64,000 nucleotides of DNA from Euclidia mi (Eukaryota; Arthropoda; Insecta; Lepidoptera; Erebidae). A model generated the notes under the pieces. The model had not been told where the DNA came from and ran no database searches. It saw nothing but the letters and a program-made list of their open reading frames with translations. Each line of letters starts with the position of its first letter. Positions within the stretch are counted from its first letter, which is position 1. Below, one piece after another: positions 1 to 11,636 of this stretch. The position numbers and the translations under genes were made by a program. The stretch lies in contig OX123183.2 of the NCBI GenBank assembly GCA_944739405.2, positions 90,534,729 to 90,598,728 on the forward strand, written 5' to 3'.

Positions 1-330
1 TACTAAATGAATTATATTGTTGCTAATCCATTGTATTAATGTTATATTTCATATATTGAAGTACCCACAACTTTGCTACCTAATATTATTAATATGATAT
101 AGTTTGTACTGCTTTTATAAACAATTACTATTAAAAGAATGGCCAAGAGTGGCGGTAAATGTAAATGTATCTTTATCTAAGATATATTCTTGTGACAAAC
201 TGAATAAATTAAAGTAAGAATTGATAGTTGTCTATTTTATTTTTCAAACCATTGACAAATATGACTAAAATACTAAATATAGGCCATATACCTTGTACCT
301 ATACATATATACATAATAACCCCTCTATTA
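1..330. mobile_element. LTR-like direct repeat, left copy (cut by window edge)
   Basis: This stretch recurs at 4291-4620 at a constant offset of 4290 bases, with no indels and about four substitutions. Two near-identical copies flanking 4 kb of unique DNA fit the 3' part of a 5' LTR and its 3' LTR partner. Just after the shared block the left copy reads TTATCAGAAGTGGGAT, which resembles initiator-tRNA-Met-type primer sites of some LTR elements. That identification is from memory. A simple tandem duplication is the alternative. Confidence 0.6.
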
Positions 331-2798
331 TCAGAAGTGGGATATGTCCACCTCACATTACTAATACATCCAATTGTCAGTTTCAGAGCATCCTTGTCGA
401 AATCCCATGACGCTGACTAAAGGACATCATCGCCGTTTTGCTGACGACGGAGCACGATCTGTGTTCGACACAGTGGCTGTGGTGCTAGAAAGAGGCTAGT
501 GGATATGTTCTGTTGGGTGAGCTGATTTTGCAATAATATGTAAGACTGATTAAAGAGAATGAGAATAGTTGACGACGTTCAACAAGTAAATACGTATTAT
601 GTAAAAGGATTGTAACACTATTTTTTTAACAACAGTGTATAATTACCTCCATTAGAAACATATTTACTGCTAATTAATGTAATCTGTATTACCGCTAAGC
701 GAAAGTTGGCTATTTATACTCTTTCCTGTAAGAGTTGTTGGGAACTATACCATGAACTAAATGCTAACCAATCATTGCTATGGCAGTAATGGTCTTACAA
801 TGGTTAAAATAATCTATAATAATTTATATTTAAGTTTCTTATAAAATAATTTATAATAATATATTTTATAATGTAATTACTTACTAAAGGTTTCGTAGCA
901 AAGATGTGTTATTTTAAATAAAGGATTCTATTCTATAAATTTACCTCTAAAATGTGATAACTACCTACATAAGATTATCTTGCAAAATTTGTATACTATT
1001 GGTTGAAACTAATTTGAATACTCTATACTATTTGATATAATTAACAACAAATTTCAAGTATATGAAGTATGTTGTGAAAAGAAAAATAAATAGCAGCTCA
1101 TATTTACTATTTTCAAACTTACTCAAAATATAACAGATTACTTTTTATAGTTAATTCCCATTAACCTAATTTAAAGCGTTTAGCCTTGGAATAACAACAA
1201 TAAAACTGGTGTATGGGGTGAATAAATGTTGGAACAAGTTCTTAAAAAAAAACTCGTTTGTATTACCGTACAGAATAGACGATTTTAAAATCTTCAGCAC
1301 CCTAGTCGGATGAGAGTTACAAAAATTACATTTAATATCTATTAAAGTCAATAATTACTTTCGTTACTTAAAACTATTCTTATTTATCCTGAAGTTTCGA
1401 AATCCTATTCTATTATTTATTAAGTATAGGCTGAATTACATTACTTACTTTATTTTTAAAGAAAAATTTGATGTGATGGTTTGGAGTAGCACCTTTCGTA
1501 TCATATAAATTGTTCTTGTTAATCCATGGATGATGGTTTGCAATATCGGAAAACGTAATTATACAGTTCCTATATTATGTAACATTTACATTAGAATAGT
1601 TTATTGTACTTTAGAAAGAAAATGGATAAATAAGCACAGCCTGATTTCTTGATACAGAATTATTTTCTTCCCTTACCCACACCGGCATAGTCTAAAGCAT
1701 ATTCTTATCGTTGTAACGATGACTTTTAAATTACTGCTAAATAATATGTGTATAAGTGTTTTGAGTAATTAAAATAGCAATACTTATTATTTGATAAAGG
1801 AACATAGAAAATGTTTAGGTACTTTGCTGAAATGGTGTCCTGAAATGGTGAATACACATACTTTATTTCTCCAGTTGATACTGCTATCAGGTTGGCCGAG
1901 CTATCGTACAGCAGTTAAGACTGGCTCTTACATTTATTAGTATATGTTATTGGTAGAAACTCTAACAACTCAAGTCTGATACCCGATTAGATGAGATAAT
2001 ACATGATTGTTCTGATTACTGCTGATCAACTATCAGAATATCAACGTATTAAAATTATTTCTGCTATTGACCGAACATGTTGTTAGAACATTAATACATC
2101 TATTCGAACATTTGAAGAATGTCCTATAGGGACTCGGATCAAGTAGTTATCGTAGACTGGCAAAAGCTGCCTAGGGCATCAGATAGCCTTTATACATTTT
2201 GTGTATATTATTAAAGATTAATAATGAAATAATATAGATAATATTTTGTACCTATGTGTAAACCAAAACCATATTATGCTACATGGGCTACAGAATAATC
2301 TGTATTTATAACACCAAAGTACAACCCATTTTTGCAAATACATAAATTAAATGAAAGAATACCGCAACCTCATAAGTAAAAATAAAAACTGTTTTCAAAT
2401 ATTATATGCCAATATCGTCTATATCTATTTTTGAACGGTCTCACATACCTATAAGGATAACAACCATTTATAGATAAGATCTATCAGTAAAATATTTTCA
2501 TGATCCAAATTGTTATGTGGAACACAAGTAAGTGCACATTTATATTAATTTGGGATTTTAGGGTTTATTAAAACTAATGATCTTATTAAATAAACAAAAC
2601 TAAAAACTAGATAAATGTTACAGATAAATGATAAATGAAAAGCTTATCGGACCTTGCAAGGTTCTGGAATAGTTTATAAAGAAAATCGCCTAAGACCTTC
2701 AGAGTGGACAAAGAAAAAAGAACAAACCGTCGTGAAAAAAATAAATTAGTTTTAAAATCGTATTAAGGATGAATTAAAAAGTTGTTGTATGATATTCA
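331..2798. mobile_element. Noncoding interior of the LTR-like element
   Basis: This is AT-rich sequence without a long ORF or recognisable gag, protease, RT or integrase motif on either strand. A short GC-richer stretch at about 405-515 follows the putative primer site and may be leader. The lack of coding capacity between similar direct repeats suggests a non-autonomous (LARD-like) retrotransposon derivative. Confidence 0.4.
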
Positions 2799-3450
2799 CT
2801 GCAGGTTGCTGCAGGTGCTAAATAAAAACTGCAGGTTGCTGCAGGTCCTAAATAAAACTGCAGGTTGCTGCAGGTCCTAAATAAAAACTGCAGGTTGCTG
2901 CAGGTCCTAAATAAAAACTGCAGGTTGCTGCAGGTCCTAAATAAAACTGCAGGTTGCTGCAGGTCCTAAATAAAAACTGCAGGTTGCTGCAGGTCCTAAA
3001 TAAAACTGCAGGTTGCTGCAGGTCCTAAATAAAAACGGCAGGTTGCTGCAGGTCCTAAGTAAAAACTGCAGTTTGCTGCAGGTCCTAAATAAAATTGCAG
3101 GTTGCTGCAGGTCCTAAATAAAAACTGCAGGTTGCTGCAGGTCCTAAATAAAAACTGCAGGTTGCTGCAGGTCCTAAATAAAAACTGCAGGTTGCTGCAG
3201 GTCCTAAATAAAAACTGCAGGTTGCTGCAGGTCCTAAATAAAAAATTCAAACTGCAGGTTGCTGCAGGTGCTAAATAAAAACTGCAGGTTGCTGCAGGTG
3301 CTAAATAAAAACTGCAGGTTGCTGCAGGTGCTCAATAAAAACTGCAGGTTGCTGCAGGTGCTAAACAAAAACTGCAGGTTGCTGCAGGTGCTTAATAAAA
3401 ACTGCAGGTTGTTGGAGGTTCAAAATAAAAACTGCAGGTTGCTGCAGGGG
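2799..3450. repeat. 30-bp minisatellite, 22 copies
   Basis: The unit is CTGCAGGTTGCTGCAGG followed by TCCTAAATAAAAA or TGCTAAATAAAAA, 29-30 bp long, in 22 head-to-tail copies. Most central units carry the TCC form; the first unit and the last seven or so carry TGC or more degenerate forms, the usual pattern of an array homogenised from its centre. Each unit holds two CTGCAG palindromes. The repeat peptides in short ORFs on both strands are by-products of a near-30-bp period. Confidence 0.95.
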
Positions 3451-3828
3451 GTTAAAATAAAGAGGGTACTTCGAGAGCGAAGTACAGGTCAGTATGGCCG
3501 TGATAGATTTGTTGAAATATATTGTAAAGATATTCAAAAATATATCAAAGTAAGTACGTCTAAAGTATGTGTGTCCCATTTGTAAGTACCTGTTTATCAT
3601 CCCAGCAAAAGCTCGGATATCAAACTGTTATAAATCTGGTAAGAATTTATAAATATCATTGTTATTTCTACGTCGAGTTTTAGGTTAAGTTACAATAAGA
3701 TCGATTTTAGAATTATTCACATAATATGTCTCTAACAAGATATAACCATATATATTGTATCATTAACTATGTATAGCCTAAACATATAGTAAATAAACAT
3801 AAATGGATTGTATGTTTTGAATTTATGG
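3451..3828. other. Sequence between minisatellite and 3' LTR-like repeat
   Basis: A purine-rich AAAATAAAGAGGG lies at about 3454-3466, followed by a short hairpin (TACTTCG/CGAAGTA). It could be a polypurine tract if the LTR starts here. Otherwise I see no feature. Confidence 0.25.
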
Positions 3829-4620
3829 TGTTGCCAATTCTAAATAGACAAATTGGTTTGACGTTTGACAGTTGACATTGTCAAACGGGTAAATAGAGTA
3901 TAAAATATGAACAGACTCTCCCCTAGTTCAGTTTCGCTCCGGCATTGGCTAACTAAGGTACGATATAATTCTGACTATTATATTATTGTGTTTCACGATT
4001 CTATATTGCTTCTGTGGTTTTCTTTAGAGTATTGTCAATAGAAATAATGCAGAAACAATGTAATATAGCGTAGCTATTGTATAATCGATATTGTGGGTGG
4101 TTTTGTCAGTTGTGAGATGTTATAAGTTTAGAACTTGGAATAACATATAATAGAATCGATTCATATGCTGTGAAACAAGCGATATCAATTATATATGTAC
4201 CTATAGTGAATATTAAAGTGGTAAATATTGAATATATATACATCGTAAATATACCTAGAGTAATATTAAAGATATACCTGTGGCCAATATTACTAAATGA
4301 ATTATATTGTTGCTAATCCATTGTATTAATGTTATATTTCATATATTGAAGTACCCACAACTTTGCTACCTAATATTATTAATATGATATAGTTTGTACT
4401 GCTTTTATAAACAATTACTATTAAAAGAATGGCCAAGAGTGGCGGTAAATGTAAATGTATCTTTACCTAAGATATATTCTTGTGACAAACTGAATAAATT
4501 AAAGTAGGAATTGATAGTTGTCTATTTTATTTTTCAAACCATTGACAAATATGACTAAAATACTATATATAGGCCATATACCTTGTACCTATACATATAT
4601 ACATAATAACCCCTTTATTA
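3829..4620. mobile_element. 3' LTR-like repeat (start uncertain)
   Basis: The segment 4291-4620 matches 1-330. The left boundary cannot be fixed because the window lacks the first part of the other copy. TGTTGCCAATT at 3829 is a plausible TG start, giving about 790 bp. The segment contains a TATA-Inr core promoter (listed separately), as expected for an LTR. Confidence 0.5.
3899..3933 (+). promoter_or_regulatory. TATA/Inr core promoter in LTR-like repeat
   Basis: TATAAAAT begins at 3899 and the arthropod initiator TCAGTT at 3928, putting the initiator A 31 bases downstream of the TATA start. This spacing is right for RNA polymerase II. It would place the R region start near 3930. Confidence 0.5.
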
Positions 4621-4766
4621 CGCGCATTTTTTATAGCGTCTTGAAAAAAGTGAATACCTAAAAAAAATCTCGTTTCCCAGGTTTTATTTTTGCTTAGTAT
4701 GACTTGGCATGATGTCCAAAACACGTAGACTTCGGCTTGGTGATGGGTCTTGTGACACCCTGTATG
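4621..4766. repeat. Mariner-superfamily terminal remnant
   Basis: It contains GTAGACTTCGGCTTGGTGAT and TCTTGTGACACCCTGTATGT. Closely similar blocks lie at about 6585-6640 and, inverted, at 6650-6700, next to the broken transposase. It is probably an end of the same or a related DNA transposon. Confidence 0.45.
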
Positions 4767-4797
<31 letters not shown>

Positions 4798-6584
4798 TCG
4801 CGAGGTAAAACGCGTTCGTCACCGTCTGGTTTATAGATGGGTCATCATCATCATCCTCCGAGCGTTATCCCGGTTGCATCCAGATAAAAAAAGTTGCACG
4901 TCATAAGTTCTATTGAATAATATAGATATCCTTATATTATGCATAATCGTACAAAAATATGGCTTGTGCTGATAAGTACACCTCATCATTCACTTCATTC
5001 ACTTGTAACAGAACAGCGAGCATTTGCCGTAATTTATTTCGACGAACTGAACGACGAACAAGGATGAACATTGCTACGTACATTTTCACGATCTTTCCAG
5101 TGAACACTCAGCAAAAACGTCAAAGCAAATTTACTATCAATTCACTAGAATGCTCGCCAGAACGTTCGTAAGAATGCTCGCTAAAACACACTCGTTTGCT
5201 TTTCTGTTTTGTAACATTCGCATGTATGCTCATTACAGGTGAATGCTCAAATGTATCAGTACCAGTAGATAAGAATCGAATCCACAACCTCAGAATCACA
5301 AACCACTAAAAAAACAAAACCCTTTGCCTAACTTGCATAAATATTTTTGATGTGGATAAGTACACAATTTTCCTTCCACATTGGTCAACTGAAAGTGAAC
5401 AAAATTGCTTACAAACATTTCCCATTACCCAAAGAAGGGAGTTTTATATCCCAATCGACGTTATTAGCGAGTGACAAGTTATTTTTGTGAGGTGCGCACA
5501 TACGTAATAAAGGGGCGGCGGGCGCGACGGCTTGACAGACGTAAGAGAATTGATAAGGGTACATTACCCAACGGACAAGCTAAGCCACGTTCTTTTTTAG
5601 CTAAATTAGTTAAGCGTTATATAGCCTCATATGGGTAAGTCAAAACGGGACGGGTGTCGAAGCCGCGATGGGTTGCTGAAGATTGTTCCTTATCTGACTA
5701 ATCTAGGGCTTAGCGCGTTTCTTTGTTCGGTTACCCTTTGATACAGATACGCTTATTTACGCAAATGTTAAAGATATAATTGAGTATAATATATTCCAGC
5801 ATGTGCCTGTGTATATTTTGTTTAATATTTAACAGTGTTTTTCTACGATAATCACAGCGACGTCATTTAGTTTCATAGTAGGAGAGCTAGCATAAATTTA
5901 CGATAGTCCCACTACTCGGCAGCCAGGTCTGCAGTTCCGTGTTGGGGGTATAATAGGAGAAGTATGAGGCAGGTTCTCAGCTTGCGTCAAATACGAACCC
6001 AAATTGATGCCAGCTCTCGGACTATCATTTCACAGTACGAGTGGCAAATTCAGAATTGTTGGTGTTTCAATTATTATTCATTAAAATATTTATGCCTCGG
6101 TTATATTTTTTTACTTTTGTCAAAAAAACACTGTGTGAATATAAATTTGTTACTTCCAAATGGCATTTAAAACAATACAATAATAAAATTGAGATCCGGA
6201 GTGTAGTCAATTATAACAGTGGCGCGTTTTATTGGTACATTTAACTATGATTAAGCGTATTTGAATAATTAAACTGTTTATAACAACTTATATTAGATGT
6301 ATGGAAGCAGATTTGTTTGAAAATCTCGATTGATTTTTCGAAGCACTGTGCTTATTTGAGTATTGAACGAAACATCGCCTGTGCCTCAATAACTTTTTCG
6401 CTTCTCAAACTCGTCGAGTGAAGCCAGGCCGGGGTGTACTCGTTAATGTATATCCTGTAGATCGATGGATACCGAGACTTTCGACAACGTCTTGAATATC
6501 ACATGGGAGCATTGTTTGTGTACCCAACCTTTGTACCGGTTTTTGTTTTGACAACTGGATAGTATTTATTTAGGGATAGATAGT
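4767..6584. other. No gene seen; TA microsatellite and unclassified DNA
   Basis: A (TA)n run occupies about 4767-4790. A short GC-rich patch, GGGGCGGCGGGCGCGACGG, lies near 5513. The three small ORFs at 4959-6244 show no family features and overlap each other in different frames. I recognise nothing else. Confidence 0.4.
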
Positions 6585-6735
6585 ATGACTTGACATGATG
6601 TGCAAAACGAGTAGACTTCGGCTTGGTGAGGGGTCTTCTATATACCGGGTGTCACAAGACTCATCACCAAGCTGAAGTCTACTCGTTGTGGACATAGGAA
6701 ACGAAATCATTTTTGAAGCTTAAAAAAATAGACAC
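6585..6735. repeat. Inverted pair of transposon-end sequences
   Basis: GAGTAGACTTCGGCTTGGTG near 6609 is repeated in reverse complement near 6661-6697 (CACCAAGCTGAAGTCTACTC). The spacer carries CCGGGTGTCACAAGACTC. The second block lies on the 3' side of the transposase relic and probably is its terminal repeat. Confidence 0.45.
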
Positions 6736-8229
6736 ATTTTATTGGCGGCAATGTACAGCGCGCGCGTGCGCATGGCCGATAGGTATAGCTACCTATCCAT
6801 AGCTGTCTGCAGAACAAAATGGCGCGAGAAATTCATTACCTACTGTACGTGGCTATACCTACCTACGCGCTACGCTGTAAACAACCATGTTGTTAATTTA
6901 TCATTCGAATACGTAAATCAGGCTTTTTACGTCAACTAAATACACGGTTCAAAACTTACCTTCTATCCGAAGTCGTCAAACAGCAGCACGCTGATGAGAT
7001 TGGACTCAAACTGCCGCCCACCCACACGGAGACAAACACGCGCCCGCCACAGAGTGTTTTCGTGAACCCGTTCTAGTATTCCTAGTTGTGCGCAGTCCTG
7101 TTTCAGTTTTTCAAACACATGCACAATTTTCTGCCGCGTTTCAGCAGCGGTTTCACACGGCCGATCAAACACCCTATCCTTGACTTAGCCCCACAGAAAG
7201 AAATCCAGTGGGGTTAAATCTGGTGATCGGGCAGGCCACGCCTGCGGGCCAAAGCACCCTACCCAGCGACTTCCGAAGAGTTGGTTAAGTCTGTCACGAA
7301 CGGGTCACAATGTTGGGGTGCGCCGTCATGCTGGAACCATGTCTCTCGCAGCTGAGAGAGTGGCATATCGTCCAACATATCCGATATGTATCCATTGAGT
7401 AATGCGAGATAATCAGCGCCGTCCATCCTAGGGGGCAAGAATATGGGGCCAAGGATCTGATTGTCCACAATGCCTGCCCAAACATTGTGTTTCCAACGGG
7501 TTTGGAAACCCGTTTCCTGTGTTTGGTGTGGATTTACTGAGGACCAGTAATGCTCATTCCTTCGATTCCACATGCCGTTATTTGTGAACGTACATTCATC
7601 CGTGAAAATGACTTTTCGCACAAATCGTTGCTCCTGCTGCAAGAGCCAAGAGCAGTATGCCATCCGACGTTGGGCGTCACCCGCTTGAAGCGCGTGCACA
7701 CGATGAATTTTGTATGGACGCTGCCACAGATGTGACAAGTATCAGATAGAGCGCATTCGTCCAACTAAGTGTGGCACGTTGACAGCTATGTGTGCGTGAC
7801 CTTTGGCGACTGGCACTGTACGGACACGCGCGTCTATGTGTGTGTAAAGTTGCCAGATTATGAGTAATCTCCCAGTATTTTGCATATAGTTATGTAATAT
7901 TCTTATATTCATTTGCGGTTTTGAAGAATTTACCATGGATTTAATTAATGCTTTTATAAATACATTTCTTAAATGTAGGTACCGAGTTAAGTTTTAACTA
8001 CTTCGTAAATCTGTATATATAAAATCCTTGCGTTACTGACTGACTGACAGACAAGCTACAGCCAAAACTATTCGGCGCATGAAACTGAAATTTAGCATGT
8101 ATGTTTCTTGGGAACCGTTGGGGTGCACTAAGACGGGATTTTTCGAAATTCCAACGGGATCAGGCAAAACGAGAAATACGAAAATATGTGCGTGCGAAGC
8201 TGCTGGCGTCGATTAGTTGAGAAATAAAT

Positions 8230-8533
8230 AGTATGTATGTAAACACGGCACCAAGTCAAGCTAAACAGTTGCTGTACGATTTTGATACTTATTCCCTACG
8301 CCATAAGTATGTATGTACACACGGCGCCAATTCAAGCTAAACAGTTGCTGTACGATTTTGATACTTATTCCCTACGCCATAAGTATGTATGTACACAGGG
8401 CGCCAAGTCAAGCTAAACAGTTGCTGTACGATTTTGATACTAATTCCCTACGCCATAAGTATGTATGTACACACGGCGCAAAGTCAAGCTAAACATTTGC
8501 TGTACGAATTTGATACTTATTCTTTACACCATA
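8230..8533 (+). repeat. 76-bp tandem repeat, 4 units (copy 1)
   Basis: Units begin at 8230, 8306, 8382 and 8458 with AGTATGTATGTA and contain CAAGTCAAGCTAAACAGTTG. The other copy of the element has seven units, so the array length varies between copies. Confidence 0.95.
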
Positions 8534-8895
8534 AGAACGGTGCAAAGGTCAAAGTTTATAAGCTTGACGAGTAGCAGGGTGTACACGAATATTTGGATCG
8601 TTTGGGGATCGAACTCAAAACAATATTATGTAAGGTATATACTAATGGAAATTGAAATTCTATTACTATATTTATGAGAAAGAAGATATATCTACAATAT
8701 ACATATACTTTTATAATACGGTAATGTATTTTTCATTAACATGAAAATCATTATCACATCATCAATTGACAAGTGCATTTTCCCTAATTCAGGCAGAACG
8801 GCGTCGACAAAAACTGGCAACACTTACATATTTCTTGCACAAATACGAATTTTATCGAAATTAAATTAGGAAACAGTCAAACTATCAATAGTTAC

Positions 8896-8972
8896 CTGTG
8901 AAAAGATATTCCATTTTCCTGTTTTTGTTTTTAGGAACAACTTTTACAGTGTTTAAGAACACAAGACGGCAT
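8896..8972 (-). pseudogene. THAP zinc-finger first exon relic (copy 1)
   Basis: On the minus strand an ATG at 8972 opens MPSCVLKHCKSCS, then an in-frame TAA, then KQKQENGISFH, then the donor CACAG|GTAACT at 8896/8895. MPSC, a second Cys five residues later and GISFHR are the signature start of THAP (C2CH) domains, the DNA-binding module of P-element transposases and many host proteins. The downstream Cys and His ligands would be in the next exon, which is absent. The premature stop at codon 14 is shared with the second copy. It lies about 150 bp from the element end, as expected for a 5' terminal exon. Confidence 0.7.
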
Positions 8973-9509
8973 TTTGAGAATTTAAAAGTTGAAGTGATCG
9001 TGACGCGTGAACTGTACGATGCTTCGTAGCGCACTGCGACGAGTTTGTATTCGCTTTTCAATTTTGTATTTGCTTTAGTGGCCGCACGCAACTGTGCCGC
9101 GCGTTACATCTGATAATTCTCACATCTGTGGACGCTGCCTATCTCGTCTTAAAACTCTGTGCACAGTAGAGTGAGACACGACAAATCGGGCGCGATGTCC
9201 AGGCCGTTTACGAAGCACTTTGGCTGCCGTACGCACTCCTAGACGTGGATTTGCTTGCACTTCATCCAGAATGGCTTGCTCGTCCGCAATAGGTATATGT
9301 CGGCCTCCTCCTTCGAAAACAGGAACGATCGGTTGATTATCTAACAAGCGCTGTACAGCTCTCGTCAGGACTCGTGGATCACGGGGTTGATGAGCTTCTG
9401 GATGCTCAATACCATACAGCCTCAGGGCCTCAGAGGCATTACCTCGAGCCATCCCGTAACAGTACACCATGTTAACGTACTCACGGGCAGTAAATTCATG
9501 CCAAGGCAA

Positions 9510-9724
9510 ATTTTTTCAATCACACACAAAAACGCACACACAAAACCACACACAAAACACACAGTCAAGACACAAGACAACAAAGAGAAAACCGAGAACA
9601 ATCCATTGGTCCAGATGAACAGGGCATTAACTCAAAAATGCCTTTTTTTCAGGAGCGCGATTTGAAGTTTTCAAATCAATAAATTTCCATTTCCGTTAAT
9701 AATTGGTTAAACTCACTTATATAT
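9510..9724. other. 5' flank of the transposase relic
   Basis: A CACACA-rich stretch (9520-9575) precedes the transposase start on the minus strand. No terminal repeat was found with confidence. Confidence 0.3.
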
Positions 9725-9737
9725 TTTGAAAACTTAC

Positions 9738-9976
9738 ATACATACATATATACATATCGTCACGCCTTTTATCCCCGAAGGGGTAGGCAGAGGTGTATTT
9801 CTACACCCACTTTTCGCCAGATATACTTTAGTCCCACGTAATAAGGGGCGAACCTATTGCCGTACCGGGCACATTTCCAGACTCCGTGCTGCTACTGAGA
9901 ATTTCGTGACAGAAAAACCCAATAACACTGCCCGACCCAGGAATCGAACCCGGGACCTCCCGATCCCACGCGCACA
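9738..9976 (-). mobile_element. tRNA-derived SINE, 5'-truncated, minus strand
   Basis: It is flanked by a 13-bp target duplication TTTGAAAACTTAC (9725-9737, 9977-9989). On the minus strand it has a Pol III B box within CGGGTTCGATTCCTGG and ends in a (TATG)n tail. It belongs to the family of 20702-21103 and 38787-39191 but lacks their first ~160 bp. Confidence 0.9.
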
Positions 9977-10671
9977 TTTGAAAACTTACTTTATTGATAA
10001 TGTTTTTGTTCACTGCACGAGTTTGTTAATTTTGCTATTTCTGAGAAAAAATGCAAAATCTACAGGCAAGAACATAATAATACCTTTTTACACAAAAAAT
10101 ACTTCCGAACCAAAGTAGTAACTACAAAATTTTATTTTTATAAAAATACAATTTTGAGGGTCTACGCACAGATGAGACAAGTATCAGATATAGCGTATTC
10201 GTCCAACTAAGCGTGGCACGTTGACAGCTATGTGAGCGTGACCTTTGGCGACTGGCACTGTACGGACACGCGCGTCTATGTGTGTGTAAAGTTGCCAGAT
10301 TATGAATAATCTCTCAGTATTTTGCATATAGTTATGTAATATTCTTATATTCATTTGCGGTTTTGAAGAATTTACCATGGATTTAATTAATGCTTTTATA
10401 AATACATTTCTTAAATGTAGGTACCGAGTTAAGTTTTAACTACTTCGTAAATCTGTATATATAAAATCCTTGCGTTACTGACTGACTGACAGACAAGCTA
10501 CAGCTGAAACTACTCGGCGCATAAAGCTGAAATTTAGCATGTATGTTTCTTGGGAACCGTAGAGGTGCACTAAGACGGGATTTCTCGAAATTCCCACGGG
10601 ATCGGGCAAAACGAGAAATACGAAAATATGTGCGTGCGAAGCCGCTGGCGTCGATTAGTTGAGAACTAAAT

Positions 10672-11203
10672 AGTATGTATGTATACACGGCACCAAGTCA
10701 AGCTAAACAGTTTCTGTACCATTTTGATACTTATTCCCTACGCCATAAGTATGTATGTACACACGGCGCCAAGTCAAGCTAAACAGTTGCTGTACGATTT
10801 TGATACTTATTCCCTACGCCATAAGCATGTATGTACACACGGCGCCAAGTCAAGCTAAACAGTTGCTGTACGATTTTGATACTTATTCCCTACGCCATAA
10901 GTATGTATGTACACACGGCGCCACGTCAAGCTAAACAGTTGCTGTACGATTTTGATACTTATTCCCTACGCCATAAGTATGTATGTACACACGGCACCAA
11001 GTCAAGCTAAACAGTTGCTGTACGATTTTGATACTTATTCCCTACGCCATAAGTATGTATGTACACACGGCGCCAAGTCAAGCTTAACAGTTGTTGTACG
11101 ATTTTGATACTTATTCCCTACGCCATAAGTATGTATGTACACACGGCACCAAGTCAAGCTAAACATTTGCTGTACGATTTTGATACTTATTCTTTACGCA
11201 ATA
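10672..11203 (+). repeat. 76-bp tandem repeat, 7 units (copy 2)
   Basis: Units start at 10672, 10748, 10824, 10900, 10976, 11052 and 11128. The sequence is the same as the array at 8230-8533. Confidence 0.95.
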
Positions 11204-11559
11204 AAAACGGTGCAAAGGTCAAAGTGTATAAGCTTGACGAGTAGCAGGGTGTACACGAATATTTGGATCGTTTGGGGATCGAACTCAAAACAATATTATG
11301 TAAGGTATATACTTATGGAAATTGAAATTCTATTACTATATTTATGAGAAAGAAGATATATCTACAATATACTTTTATAATACGTTAATGTATTTTTCAT
11401 TAACATGACAATCATTATCACATAATCAATTGACAAGTGCATTTTCCCTAATTCAGGCAGAACGGCGTCGACAAAAACTGGCAACACTTACATATTTCTT
11501 GCACAAATACGAATTTTATCGAAATTAAATTAGGAAACAGTCAAATTATCAATAGTTAC

Positions 11560-11636
11560 CTGTGAAAAGATATTCCATTTTCCTGTTTTTGTTTTTAGGA
11601 ACAACTTTTACGGTGTTTAAGAACACAAGACGGCAT
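11560..11636 (-). pseudogene. THAP zinc-finger first exon relic (copy 2)
   Basis: This 77-bp exon matches the one at 8896-8972: ATG at 11636, MPSCVLKH, then an in-frame stop, then ENGISFH and the donor CACAG|GTAACT. The second zinc-ligand Cys (residue 9) is replaced by Arg (TGT to CGT), so this copy has decayed further. The shared stop indicates that the family expanded after the exon was already dead. Confidence 0.68.

Larger units (their letters stand above)
7725..9130 (+). mobile_element. THAP/P-derived non-autonomous transposon, copy 1
   Basis: This is a 1406-bp element with terminal inverted repeats CACAGATGTGA...TCACATCTGTG (22 of the first 24 positions match loosely). It is flanked by a perfect 8-bp target duplication GACGCTGC (7717-7724, 9131-9138) inside the transposase pseudogene. 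It shares most of its sequence, in the same orientation, with 10167-11794. Inside are a Helitron-like segment (about 8015-8222), a 76-bp tandem array and, on the minus strand at the right end, a THAP-like first exon. CA/TG ends, an 8-bp GC-rich duplication and a THAP exon are P-superfamily hallmarks. hAT also makes 8-bp duplications but does not normally start with THAP. Confidence 0.85.
6963..9509 (-). pseudogene. Mariner-superfamily (DUF4817-type) transposase, split and frameshifted
   Basis: Read on the minus strand. The N-terminal helix-turn-helix part runs from 9509 to about 9139 (starts MPWHEFTAREYVNMVY; ends near STVHRVLRRDRQRP). The catalytic part resumes at 7716. DDE-type motifs are visible: VIFTDECTF, QHDGAPQH and, after a frameshift near 7290, ARSPDLTPLDFFLWG, then a stop and a C-terminal piece at 7172-6963 (CETAAETRQKIVHVFEKLK). 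The gap 7725-9130 is an inserted element flanked by a duplication of target bases from this gene, so the coding parts abut once it is ignored. DUF4817 N-termini are typical of a large insect transposase family. The gene is dead: insertion, frameshift and stops. Confidence 0.85.

Noticed and set aside
2799..3450. CRISPR-like array of regular repeats
   Set aside because: Units are directly adjacent with no unique spacers, and the DNA is clearly eukaryotic. It is a minisatellite.
2996..3585. Repeat-peptide ORFs on both strands of the minisatellite
   Set aside because: A 30-bp period keeps frames open by chance; 29-bp units shift the frame, and there is no conserved start or flank.
8015..8222. 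A separate Helitron insertion inside the P-derived element
   Set aside because: The same segment is in both copies at the same place, so it moved with the family; kept as an internal component, not an independent insertion.
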